A program made the position numbers and the translations under genes. Below the pieces are notes generated by a model. That model was not told where the DNA came from, made no database searches, and saw only the letters and a list, made by a program, of their open reading frames with translations. From Cellulomonas fimi ATCC 484 (lineage in GTDB: Bacteria; Actinomycetota; Actinomycetes; Actinomycetales; Cellulomonadaceae): a stretch of DNA of 64,000 bases. Shown one piece after another: positions 1-6,918 of this stretch (its first letter is position 1; each line of letters starts with the position of its first letter). Location: assembly GCF_000212695.1 (NCBI RefSeq), contig NC_015514.1, positions 868,001-932,000 on the forward strand, in the 5' to 3' direction.

Positions 1-2
1 GG

Positions 3-1244
3 GGCGAGGACGACGCCACGAAGGTCGGCGCGTCGTGGGGCACCTGGGACCGCGTCGGCGAGCAGTGGGCGCAGCTCACGTGGGACTTCGACGTGACCGT
101 CGACCGCGCGAACGTGTGGTGGTACCAGAACGTCCCGGACGCGCAGGGCGAGGGCCTCATCGCGCCGCGGTCGTGGGTGCTGCAGCACCTCGACGCCGAC
201 GGCACCACCTGGCGCGACGTGGCACTGACGTCCGGCGAGTACGCGCGGACGTCGACGGGCTTCGTGCCCGTGGGCTTCGAGCCCGTCACCACCCGCGCCC
301 TGCGCATCGTCGCGCAGTCGTGGGGCGCGGCCGCCGGGCAGGGGTCGGTCGGGATCCACGAGTGGCAGGTCGGGGCCGCCGAGGAGGCGGGCGTCGTCAC
401 ACCGGCCGCGCCGACGTTCACGCCCGCCGCGGTGTGCACCGACGGCGTCCCCGAGAAGGCGCGCGTCGTCGTCCCGTCCACCGACGGGGTCGTCTACGCG
501 ATCGACGGCGAGGACGTGACCGGCACGGTCGAGGTCGCGGCCGACGCCGCGGTCGTCGTCACGGCCCGCGCCGCCGACGGGTACACGCTGGCCGACGGCG
601 CGACGACCGAGTGGGAGCACCGGTTCGTCGCCCCCGACTGCCCGGTCGAGGACGTCGTCGTCACGCCGACCGCCCCCGCGTACACCGGCCCGGTGTGCAC
701 CGACGGTGCGGCGGGCGACGCCTCGGTCGTCGTGCCGGCCGTGGAGGGCGTCGCGTACCGCGTCGACGGCTCCGCGGTGACCGGACCCGTCGCCGTCGCG
801 CTCGGGTCGGTCGTCACGCTGACGGCCGTCCCGCTCGACGGGTACGCGTTCCCCGCCGGTCCGCAGGCCGTCTCGTGGGCGTTCCGCGCCGACGCCCCCG
901 ACTGCTCGCCCGCGACGGCCGTCGTGCCGGGCACCGTCGAGATCACGGGCGCGGTCCGCGTCGGCCGCACGCTGCGGGTCGAGGTCGACGGGTGGGAGCC
1001 CGGCGACGTCCGGCTCGCGTACACCTGGTTCGCCGACGGGGTCCGCCTCGACGGCGTCACCGGTGACCGCCTCGAGCTCCCCGCGGAGCTCGAGGGAGCG
1101 ACGGTCACGGTGAAGGTCACGGGCTTCGGCACCGGACTGGTCACGGCGTCGGCCACCTCCGACCCTGTCGGCCCGGTCCTCCCGCCGAAGAAGGGCTGGG
1201 ACTGGCCCTGGTCGGGCGGCGGCTGGCGCTGGCCGTGGTCCTGA
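3..1244 (+). CDS. Secreted carbohydrate-active enzyme, C-terminal part (5' end outside window)
   Basis: The frame is open from the first bases, so this is the last 413 residues of a larger protein. Residues about 1-125 look like a discoidin/F5-8-type beta-sandwich (GTWDRVGEQWAQLTWDF near the start, ALRIVAQSWG near the end), a module that usually follows a glycoside hydrolase domain. Two copies of an ~80-90-residue module follow, each opening near VCTDG and closing near PDCP, then an Ig-like module (VEITGAVRVGRTLRVEVDGW) and a Trp-rich tail PPKKGWDWPWSGGGWRWPWS. There is no LPxTG motif, dockerin or membrane anchor. The likely role is extracellular polysaccharide binding or hydrolysis, in keeping with the arabinan and pectin genes nearby. 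The catalytic family cannot be seen. A hairpin at 1261-1292 follows the stop. Confidence 0.8.
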   Translation, partial: GEDDATKVGASWGTWDRVGEQWAQLTWDFDVTVDRANVWWYQNVPDAQGEGLIAPRSWVLQHLDADGTTWRDVALTSGEYARTSTGFVPVGFEPVTTRALRIVAQSWGAAAGQGSVGIHEWQVGAAEEAGVVTPAAPTFTPAAVCTDGVPEKARVVVPSTDGVVYAIDGEDVTGTVEVAADAAVVVTARAADGYTLADGATTEWEHRFVAPDCPVEDVVVTPTAPAYTGPVCTDGAAGDASVVVPAVEGVAYRVDGSAVTGPVAVALGSVVTLTAVPLDGYAFPAGPQAVSWAFRADAPDCSPATAVVPGTVEITGAVRVGRTLRVEVDGWEPGDVRLAYTWFADGVRLDGVTGDRLELPAELEGATVTVKVTGFGTGLVTASATSDPVGPVLPPKKGWDWPWSGGGWRWPWS

Positions 1245-1260
1245 CCCGCCCGTGACGGAC

Positions 1261-1292
1261 GAGGGGTGGCGCCTCCGTGGCGACCACCCCTC
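1261..1292 (+). terminator. Hairpin terminator after the enzyme gene
   Basis: A perfect 9-bp inverted repeat, GAGGGGTGG (1261-1269) and CCACCCCTC (1284-1292), has a 14-nt loop and starts 17 nt after the stop. There is no T tract, which is common for terminators in this GC range. Confidence 0.5.
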
Positions 1293-1421
1293 GTCGCCGT
1301 CGGCGCGACGGCGACGGGGTCCGACGGTGTCGCCACCCGTCCGGGTGAGATCGGTGGGCCTGTCGCAGGACTGCGACAGCGTTGCGACACCCGGGCGACC
1401 GGCGCGGGAGACCGGTCCACG

Positions 1422-1433
1422 TAGTTTGTCCGT
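1422..1433 (+). promoter_or_regulatory. -10 element of a probable leaderless promoter
   Basis: TAGTTT (1422-1427) is followed by 6 nt and then the ATG at 1434, with no Shine-Dalgarno sequence. This is the spacing expected if transcription starts on the A of ATG. No convincing -35 was found. Confidence 0.5.
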
Positions 1434-2618
1434 ATGCAGCCCCAGCGAACCCCGCGTCGCCGCACGTCAGGCCCGCTGTCCGTCGTGGCCGTGCTGGCGC
1501 TGACGGCGGCGTGCGGCAGCCCGGCCGCGCCCGAGTCCTCCGCCGCCCCGAGCCGCACGCCGCGGTCCACGCCCTCGGCGTCGCCCACCTCGGCCGTCCC
1601 TGTCGTCGCCGGCTACGACGTCGGCGAGATACCGCCGGTGCCGCTGTTCGTCCTGCCCGACCTGTCGATGCTCGACGCGTCGCTCGCGGGCTTCGCGATC
1701 ACCGTGGACCAGGCCGTCGGCGACCTGCCGGGGGTCCGCGTGGAGCCGCAGCGGTGCGACGCGCAGGCCGCCTCGCCCGGCGTGCTGCTCGCGTACGGCG
1801 ACGGGTCGGGGACGCTGACCGGCCCGGACGGCACCGTGACGAACTACGGCGACGGCTCGGGCACGTACAGCCTCAACGGCACCGAGGTCACCGTCTACGG
1901 CGACGGCTCCGGCACCTACGCCGACGGCACCACGACCGTGTCGAGCTACGGCGACGGCTCGGGCAGCTACGACGACGGCACCACGAGCGTGACCCTGTAC
2001 GGCGACGGCTCGGGCACCTGGTCGCGCGGCGACCGGACCATCACGAACTACGGCGACGGCTCGGGCCTGTACGAGGACGGCGACGTGACCATCCAGAACT
2101 ACGGCGACGGGTCGGGCGCGTACGAGGCCCCAGGGCTGTCCGTCGCGAACCACGGGGACGGGACGGGGACCGTCAACGGGGTGCCCGTGCAGGTCGACGA
2201 CCTGCCTCCCGTGCCGCGCCTCGGCACGTTCCCGTCGATGGGCGTGCTCGCGCCCGCACCGACGTGCGGCACGCGCATCGTGCTCGACGCCGCGGTGCTG
2301 TTCGACTTCGGCAGCCACGCGGTGCGCGCCGACGCCCGCGCCACGCTCGACGCCGTCGCGCAGGTCCTCGCCGACGTCCCGGCCGCGCGCGTCGAGGGCC
2401 ACACCGACTCCGTCTCCTCCGACGAGCTCAACCAGGCCCTGTCCGAGCGCCGGGCGGACGCCGTGGCCACCGCCCTCGGCGAGCGCGGTGTGTCCGCGGC
2501 CCTCGAGACGCAGGGCTTCGGCGAGTCCCGGCCCGTCGCGCCCAACGAGGTCGACGGCGTCGACAACCCCGCAGGACGCCAGCTCAACCGCCGCGTCGAG
2601 ATCGTGGTGCCGTCGTGA
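1434..2618 (+). CDS. OmpA-family lipoprotein with eight 17-residue GDGSG repeats
   Basis: A lipoprotein of 394 residues. The N-terminus is basic, followed by a hydrophobic stretch and lipobox LTAAC (Cys27), then a Ser/Pro-rich linker. Residues about 121-256 are eight tandem 17-residue repeats, each opening YGDGSG (the last HGDGTG). The C-terminus (from about 280) is an OmpA-like peptidoglycan-binding domain with VLFDFGSHAV, VEGHTDSV and the final NRRVEI. In this fold a conserved Asp and Arg hold diaminopimelate of peptidoglycan, so the protein is probably lipid-anchored outside the membrane and grips the wall. It is first in a five-gene operon whose stop overlaps the next start by 4 nt. The ATG is supported by the TAGTTT box 6 nt upstream. 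The repeat region may form a short beta-solenoid (inference). Confidence 0.85.
   Translation: MQPQRTPRRRTSGPLSVVAVLALTAACGSPAAPESSAAPSRTPRSTPSASPTSAVPVVAGYDVGEIPPVPLFVLPDLSMLDASLAGFAITVDQAVGDLPGVRVEPQRCDAQAASPGVLLAYGDGSGTLTGPDGTVTNYGDGSGTYSLNGTEVTVYGDGSGTYADGTTTVSSYGDGSGSYDDGTTSVTLYGDGSGTWSRGDRTITNYGDGSGLYEDGDVTIQNYGDGSGAYEAPGLSVANHGDGTGTVNGVPVQVDDLPPVPRLGTFPSMGVLAPAPTCGTRIVLDAAVLFDFGSHAVRADARATLDAVAQVLADVPAARVEGHTDSVSSDELNQALSERRADAVATALGERGVSAALETQGFGESRPVAPNEVDGVDNPAGRQLNRRVEIVVPS
1794..2201 (+). repeat. Eight in-frame 51-bp tandem repeats (YGDGSG motif)
   Basis: Units begin at 1794, 1845, 1896, 1947, 1998, 2049, 2100 and 2151, exactly 51 bp apart. Each encodes 17 residues beginning Y/H-GDG-S/T-G. 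The first six residues are strict and the remaining eleven vary, which suggests structural repetition more than recent slippage. Confidence 0.9.
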
Positions 2619-3238
2619 CCGGGCGTTCGACCGGGCTCCGGTCCCGACGGGACGGCGTGCGCCGACGTGCCGTCGTGCTCGGTGTGGCGCTCGCCGCGAC
2701 GCTCTGCGGGTGCTCCGCCGAGATCGTCCGTGACGACGACCCCGCGGGTGCGGCCGACGGCGGGGGACAGAGCGACATGCGGCGACCGCCGTCGGACGCC
2801 GGCACGACGGACGACGGCTCGGCCCCGGACGACGGCACGCCGGCCGCGACCGGGCAGGGCGGCGACGGTCACCCCGCACCGCCCGACGACGAGACGCTCG
2901 ACCGCGCCGGGCTCGCCGCCGAGGCGACGCAGCACGTCACGTGCGGCGGGGGCGACCTCGTCCTGACGTCGGTCGGGACCGCGGTCGCGGTCGACGACGC
3001 GTGCGCGACGCTGACCGTCGCGGCGAGCGACGCGGCCGTCGTGGCGGGAGAGGTCGAGCGGCTCGTCGTGGCCGGTGCCGGGGTGCGGGTCGTCGTCGCG
3101 CGCGCGGGGTCGGTGCAGATCGACGCCGCTGACGTGCGCGTCGCGTGGGAGGACGGGACGCCGCAGGTCGACGACCACGGCGCCGCGAACGTCTACGGGC
3201 CGGTCGGCACGGTCGGGCTCGACGGTGGTGCGTCGTGA
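2615..3238 (+). CDS. DUF3060-type lipoprotein
   Basis: A protein of 207 residues starting at GTG 2615, whose GTGA overlaps the stop of the preceding gene, indicating translational coupling. The N-terminus is Arg-rich with a hydrophobic core ending in LCGC (Cys33), a plausible lipobox with an unusual Cys at -2. A Gly/Asp-rich linker follows. The C-terminal ~95 residues (HVTCGGGDLVLTS, then short beta strands with repeated V-x-V patterns) match the DUF3060 fold common in actinobacterial lipoproteins, whose function is not known. It is likely displayed on the outer face of the membrane beside the OmpA-like lipoprotein. The open frame extends well upstream but without coding character, so GTG 2615 is preferred. 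Confidence 0.75.
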   Translation: MTGRSTGLRSRRDGVRRRAVVLGVALAATLCGCSAEIVRDDDPAGAADGGGQSDMRRPPSDAGTTDDGSAPDDGTPAATGQGGDGHPAPPDDETLDRAGLAAEATQHVTCGGGDLVLTSVGTAVAVDDACATLTVAASDAAVVAGEVERLVVAGAGVRVVVARAGSVQIDAADVRVAWEDGTPQVDDHGAANVYGPVGTVGLDGGAS

Positions 3239-3576
3239 CGGCGACACCGCCGGTCCCCGGCCCGCCCCCGCAGCCCGGTACCGCCGTGCCGCATCCGGTC
3301 GCCGGCCCGGTGCCGTACCCCGTGCCCGGTCCGTGGCCGCAGCCCGCGCCCCGCACCGACGGCCTCGCGGTCGCGTCGCTCGTGCTCGCCCTGTGCGGGT
3401 TCACCGTCGTCGCCGTTGCCCTGGGGCACCTCGCGCTGCACCGGCTGCGCCGCACGGGTGAGCGCGGGTACGGGCTCGCGGTGACGGGGCTCGTGCTCGG
3501 CTACACCACGCTGGCGGCCCTCGTCGTGGTCGTCGTCGCCGTCGCCGGGACGGTGTGGTGGGGGGTGCAGCAGTGA
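3235..3576 (+). CDS. DUF4190-like small membrane protein
   Basis: A protein of 113 residues starting at GTG 3235 with a 4-nt GTGA overlap to the gene before. It has a Pro-rich cytoplasmic N-terminus (residues 1-40) and then two hydrophobic helices: LAVASLVLALCGFTVVAVAL, and GLAVTGLVLGYTTLAALVVV running into VVAVAGTVWW. Between them lies GHLALHRLRRTGERGYG, the loop typical of DUF4190 proteins. The function is unknown. Its place between two lipoproteins and a two-component system suggests a role in envelope sensing or assembly (inference from context). Confidence 0.7.
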   Translation: MTATPPVPGPPPQPGTAVPHPVAGPVPYPVPGPWPQPAPRTDGLAVASLVLALCGFTVVAVALGHLALHRLRRTGERGYGLAVTGLVLGYTTLAALVVVVVAVAGTVWWGVQQ

Positions 3577-4295
3577 CGGGTGCTCCGCTGGTCCTGCTCG
3601 TCGACGACGAGCAGGCGATCCTCGACGGCCTCGCGCCCTTCCTCGAGCGGTCGGGGCTGGAGGTCGCGACCGCGACGGACGGCGAGGCGGCGCTCGCCGC
3701 GCACGGCCGCACGCCCGCGGACATCCTCGTGTGCGACGTCCTCATGCCCCGGCTCGACGGGCGCGCCCTCGTGCGACGCCTGCGCTCCGACGGCGATTGG
3801 ACGCCCGTCGTGCTGCTGACCCAGGTGGGGGAGTCGTACGAGCGCTCCGCGGCGCTCGAGGAGGGCGCCGACGACTACCTCAACAAGCCGTTCGACCCGC
3901 AGGAGCTGCTCGCCCGGGTGCGCGCGGTCCTGCGCCGGGCGGTGCCCGGGCAGCCGTCGCTCACGGCGTCCGACGTGCTGGTGAGCGGGGGGCTGCGGGT
4001 CGACCGTGCGGCCCGTCGTGCGACGCTCGACGGCCGGCCCGTCGCGCTCACCCCCAAGGCGTCGCTGCTGCTCGACTACCTCATGACCCACCCGGGGGAG
4101 CTGTTGACGCGCGAGCGGCTGCTCGCCGCGCTGTGGGGGTTCGAGTCGATGGTGACGACGCGCGCGGTGGACCACCGCGTCGCCGAGATCCGGCGCGTCC
4201 TCGACGACGACCCCGCCGCGCCGCGGTTCGTCGAGACCGTGCCGTCGGGCGGCTACCGCTTCTGCGGGGACGTGCGCCGAGGGGCCCGCGGGTGA
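3573..4295 (+). CDS. OmpR/PhoB-type response regulator
   Basis: A protein of 240 residues starting at GTG 3573, overlapping the upstream stop by 4 nt. The receiver domain (about 1-120) has the acidic pair DDE (11-13), phospho-acceptor Asp55 in VCDVLMPRLDG and the conserved Lys in YLNKPF. A winged-helix DNA-binding domain follows (ALTPKASLLLDYLMTHPGEL, HRVAEIRRVLDDD, VPSGGYRF). It is expected to be phosphorylated by the kinase encoded just downstream and to control genes not identifiable here, possibly its own operon. A direct repeat for its binding was not found in the 1245-1433 upstream gap. Confidence 0.88.
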   Translation: MTGAPLVLLVDDEQAILDGLAPFLERSGLEVATATDGEAALAAHGRTPADILVCDVLMPRLDGRALVRRLRSDGDWTPVVLLTQVGESYERSAALEEGADDYLNKPFDPQELLARVRAVLRRAVPGQPSLTASDVLVSGGLRVDRAARRATLDGRPVALTPKASLLLDYLMTHPGELLTRERLLAALWGFESMVTTRAVDHRVAEIRRVLDDDPAAPRFVETVPSGGYRFCGDVRRGARG

Positions 4296-4299
4296 CCGC

Positions 4300-5295
4300 G
4301 TGGTGACGGAGCGGCCGGCCCGTGCGGCGCGGACCGTCACGCGCGGCGCCGCCGTGGCGGCGGCGGTCGTCGTGCTCGTGACGGCTGCGACGGCCGTGCT
4401 CGTCGCGCTCGCCGCGCCCGGCGACTCGCTGCGCGTGACGGTCCGTCTCCTGCCGCTCGTGCTCGTCGTCGGGGCGCTCGCGGTCGTCGCGGTGCTCGGG
4501 ACGGCCGTGCTGCGAGCCCGCACCCGACGGCGGTCGACGCAGCGGCTGGAGCACGCACGGGAGCAGGCGCGCCGCTTCGAGCAGGAGGCGCGCACGCGCT
4601 TCCTCGCCCGGCTCGACCACGAGCTCAAGAACCCGGTGACGGCGATCCGCGCGGCGGTCGCCGGGGCGGGCGACGACGCGGGCCCCGAGGAGCGCGCGCG
4701 GTCGCTCGCGACACTCGTGTCCCAGTCGACGCGGCTGTCCGCGCTGGTCGCGGACCTGCGCAAGCTCGCCGAGCTCGGCACGCAGGAGATCGAGGACGAG
4801 GACGTCGACCTGGCGCAGGTCGTCCGGGACGCCGTCGAGGACGTGTGTGCGCAGGCCGACGCCGCGGGTGCCCCGCGACCCGCCGTCGACGTCGCGCTGC
4901 CGACCGCCCCGTGGCCGCTGCCGCACGTCCGCGGTGACGTCGACCTGCTGTACGTCGCGGTCTACAACCTGCTCGCGAACGCCGTGAAGTTCTCCCCGCC
5001 GGGGACGCGGATCGAGGTGCGCGGCACGGACGACGACGGCACGGTGCTCGTCGAGGTCGCCGACGCGGGGCCGGGCATCCCGCAGGACGAGGTCGGCGTC
5101 GTCTTCGACGAGCTCGCGCGGGGCCGCGACGCCCGGGGCCTGCCCGGCTCGGGCATCGGCCTCGCGCTCGTGCGCGTCGTCGCGCAGCGGCACGGCGGTG
5201 ACGTCACGCTCCGGTCCCGCGTCGGCCAGGGCACGAGCGTCCGCCTGCGCGTCCCGACGGCCGGGCCGTCGGGCGGCGGGCCGACGGTCAGGTAG
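4300..5295 (+). CDS. Membrane sensor histidine kinase
   Basis: A protein of 331 residues. Two GTG codons in a row (4300 and 4303) can serve as start, 4 nt after the regulator's stop. Two N-terminal membrane helices (about 17-40 and 46-70) are joined by a very short loop, so the sensor part is nearly all in the membrane and there is no separate extracellular domain or HAMP. The DHp helix carries His107 in LDHELKNP. The ATPase domain shows the N box (YNLLANAVKFSP), G1 (VADAGPGIP) and G2 (GLPGSGIGLAL). It pairs with the preceding response regulator. A signal could come through the DUF4190 protein or lipoproteins of the same operon (inference). Confidence 0.87.
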   Translation: MVTERPARAARTVTRGAAVAAAVVVLVTAATAVLVALAAPGDSLRVTVRLLPLVLVVGALAVVAVLGTAVLRARTRRRSTQRLEHAREQARRFEQEARTRFLARLDHELKNPVTAIRAAVAGAGDDAGPEERARSLATLVSQSTRLSALVADLRKLAELGTQEIEDEDVDLAQVVRDAVEDVCAQADAAGAPRPAVDVALPTAPWPLPHVRGDVDLLYVAVYNLLANAVKFSPPGTRIEVRGTDDDGTVLVEVADAGPGIPQDEVGVVFDELARGRDARGLPGSGIGLALVRVVAQRHGGDVTLRSRVGQGTSVRLRVPTAGPSGGGPTVR

Positions 5296-5566
5296 GCGGG
5301 CACGCCGGCAGCGCGTCCGCGCGCTCGCGCAGTTCCGCCAGACCTGTCAGGACCGCCGCGCGGTGCTTGCCGAGCAGCATCCAGCGGGGCAGCCGGTGCC
5401 CCATCTCGCGCCCTGCGGGCAGGACCTCGACGACGCGGTGCCGAGCCCCGACGAAGGACTCCAGGCAGTCGAGGTGGTCGGCGTTCGCGGCCCACAGCTG
5501 CTCGCCGCCGCACCGGGTCGTGAGCCAGAACGGCAGCCCGTGCAGGGCATCGACGCCAGTGCGCAC
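5288..5566 (-). CDS. Hypothetical protein, possibly 5'-truncated
   Basis: A protein of 92 residues from GTG 5566, ending 8 nt inside the convergent kinase gene. The sequence reads as real protein (LHGLPFWLTTRCGGEQLWAANADHL, LPRWMLLGKHRAAVL). It resembles a conserved actinobacterial protein that I recall as longer, with additional N-terminal sequence. Upstream of GTG 5566 the frame stays open for 26 more codons to a TGA at 5645-5647 and still looks protein-like (RIDQLHVQPPDV), with no good start codon. The gene may therefore be an N-terminally shortened remnant. The function is unknown. Confidence 0.5.
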   Translation of the reverse strand: MRTGVDALHGLPFWLTTRCGGEQLWAANADHLDCLESFVGARHRVVEVLPAGREMGHRLPRWMLLGKHRAAVLTGLAELRERADALPACPPT

Positions 5567-5683
5567 GTCGGGCGGCTGGACGTGCAGCTGGTCGATCCTG
5601 GTCGCGCCGCCGCCCGCGCACGCCCTCTCTTCTGCCTTGCCCCGTCACCACGACCCGCCCGACCGGGGGCCGGGCAGCCCTGG

Positions 5684-6709
5684 TCAGGTGGGCTTCGGGC
5701 CCGTGGAGCCGCGGGGGACCAGGCGGGACGGGATGACCTCGGTGCCGTGGTGCGGGGTGCCCTCGATGGCGTCGAACAGCAGGGCCGCGGCGCGGCGGCC
5801 CAGCTCCTCGAGGTTCATGTCGATGCTCGTGAGCTGCGGCCGGGCGTTGAGCGCCAGGATCTCCCAGTTGTCGTGGCCGGTGACCGCGACGTCCTCGGGC
5901 ACGCGGCGGCCGGACTCGCGCAGGGTGTCGAGCACGCCCCGGGCGATCTGGTCCGAGCCGCAGACGATCGCGTCGACGTCGGCGAACCGCGTGAGGACGA
6001 GACCCGCGGCCGTGCGGCCCCACTCCTCGGTCCAGGTGCCGTAGAGCGGCCCGCCGAGCACCTCGACGCCCGCCTCGGCCAGCGCCGCGGTCGCGCCGTC
6101 GACGCGGTCGTGCGCGGCACCGTACCCGGCGTCACCTGTGACGACCGCGATGCGGGTGCGGCCGCACGCGAGCAGGTGCTCGGCGACGAGCCGGCCGCCG
6201 AGCACGTTGTCGGTGACGACGGACATGTCGTCGGGGTCCAGCGACGGTGCGTACGCGTAGACGACGGGCACGGGCAGCCGGCCGAGCGACGGGCGCGGGT
6301 CGGGGCGAGCGCCCACGACGATGAGCCCGTCGACGCGCCGGCCCAGGAGCGCCTGCACGTGGTACTGCTCGCGCAGCGCGTCTCCGCGCGCGTCGCACAG
6401 GAGGACCGACGTCTTGCCGGTGCCCGCGGCGTCCTCGGCGCCCATGAGCGTGGGGATCGAGAACCGGCCTTCGAGGTCGTGCGTGACGAGGCCGATCGTC
6501 CCGGAGCGCCCGGACAGCAGGTGCCGTGCCAGGACGTTGGGCGAGAAGTTGAGCTGCTCCGCGGCCGAAAGGACGCGTTCACGGGTTTCGGCCTTGACCT
6601 GCTGCCGCCCGTTGAGCGACTTGGAGGCCGTCGCGAGCGAGACCCCGGCCAGCTTGGCGACGTCCGCGAGGGTGGGCGGCTTGCGTCCGTTCCCCGATGT
6701 CGTCGGCAT
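5684..6709 (-). CDS. LacI-family transcriptional repressor of the arabinoside operon
   Basis: A protein of 341 residues. ATG 6709 is preferred over an upstream GTG because AGGGGGTG sits 3-10 nt before it and the protein then starts directly at the DNA-binding head. The helix-turn-helix is TLADVAKLAGVSLATASKSL, followed by the hinge helix (NVLARHLLSGRSGTIGLV). The rest is a periplasmic-binding-protein-like effector domain (DGLIVVGARPD, AVVTGDAGYGAAHDRVDGA, VDAIVCGSDQIARGVLD, VAVTGHDN). It is divergent to the sugar transporter operon. The CCGAAA/TTTCGG palindrome at 6827-6842 in that promoter is its likely operator. The inducer is probably an arabinose oligosaccharide released by GH127-type enzymes (inference from neighbours). 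Confidence 0.9.
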   Translation of the reverse strand: MPTTSGNGRKPPTLADVAKLAGVSLATASKSLNGRQQVKAETRERVLSAAEQLNFSPNVLARHLLSGRSGTIGLVTHDLEGRFSIPTLMGAEDAAGTGKTSVLLCDARGDALREQYHVQALLGRRVDGLIVVGARPDPRPSLGRLPVPVVYAYAPSLDPDDMSVVTDNVLGGRLVAEHLLACGRTRIAVVTGDAGYGAAHDRVDGATAALAEAGVEVLGGPLYGTWTEEWGRTAAGLVLTRFADVDAIVCGSDQIARGVLDTLRESGRRVPEDVAVTGHDNWEILALNARPQLTSIDMNLEELGRRAAALLFDAIEGTPHHGTEVIPSRLVPRGSTGPKPT

Positions 6710-6795
6710 CTTCACCCCCTGCGAGAACGAAAGGTGACGGGGCGGACGCCGTCGTCTTTCGGGATCGTACCGTGACGACACGCCTCGGTGGCCAC

Positions 6796-6842
6796 TTGAC
6801 GTGCCGAGACAACGACGGCTACGTTACCGAAAAGGGTTTCGG
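6796..6842 (+). promoter_or_regulatory. Promoter and LacI operator of the sugar ABC/GH127 operon
   Basis: A -35 TTGACG (6796-6801), an 18-bp spacer and a -10 TACGTT (6820-6825) are followed directly by a perfect palindrome CCGAAA-AGGG-TTTCGG (6827-6842), which would cover the transcription start. LacI-family operators commonly take this form, and the only LacI gene in the window is divergent from it. Confidence 0.75.
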
Positions 6843-6918
6843 CAGACCCTCAGCCAGCGGGCGCCCGACGGGGGACGTCCGCGAGTTCGCTTCGACGACG
6901 AAGTCCGAGGAGAGCACG

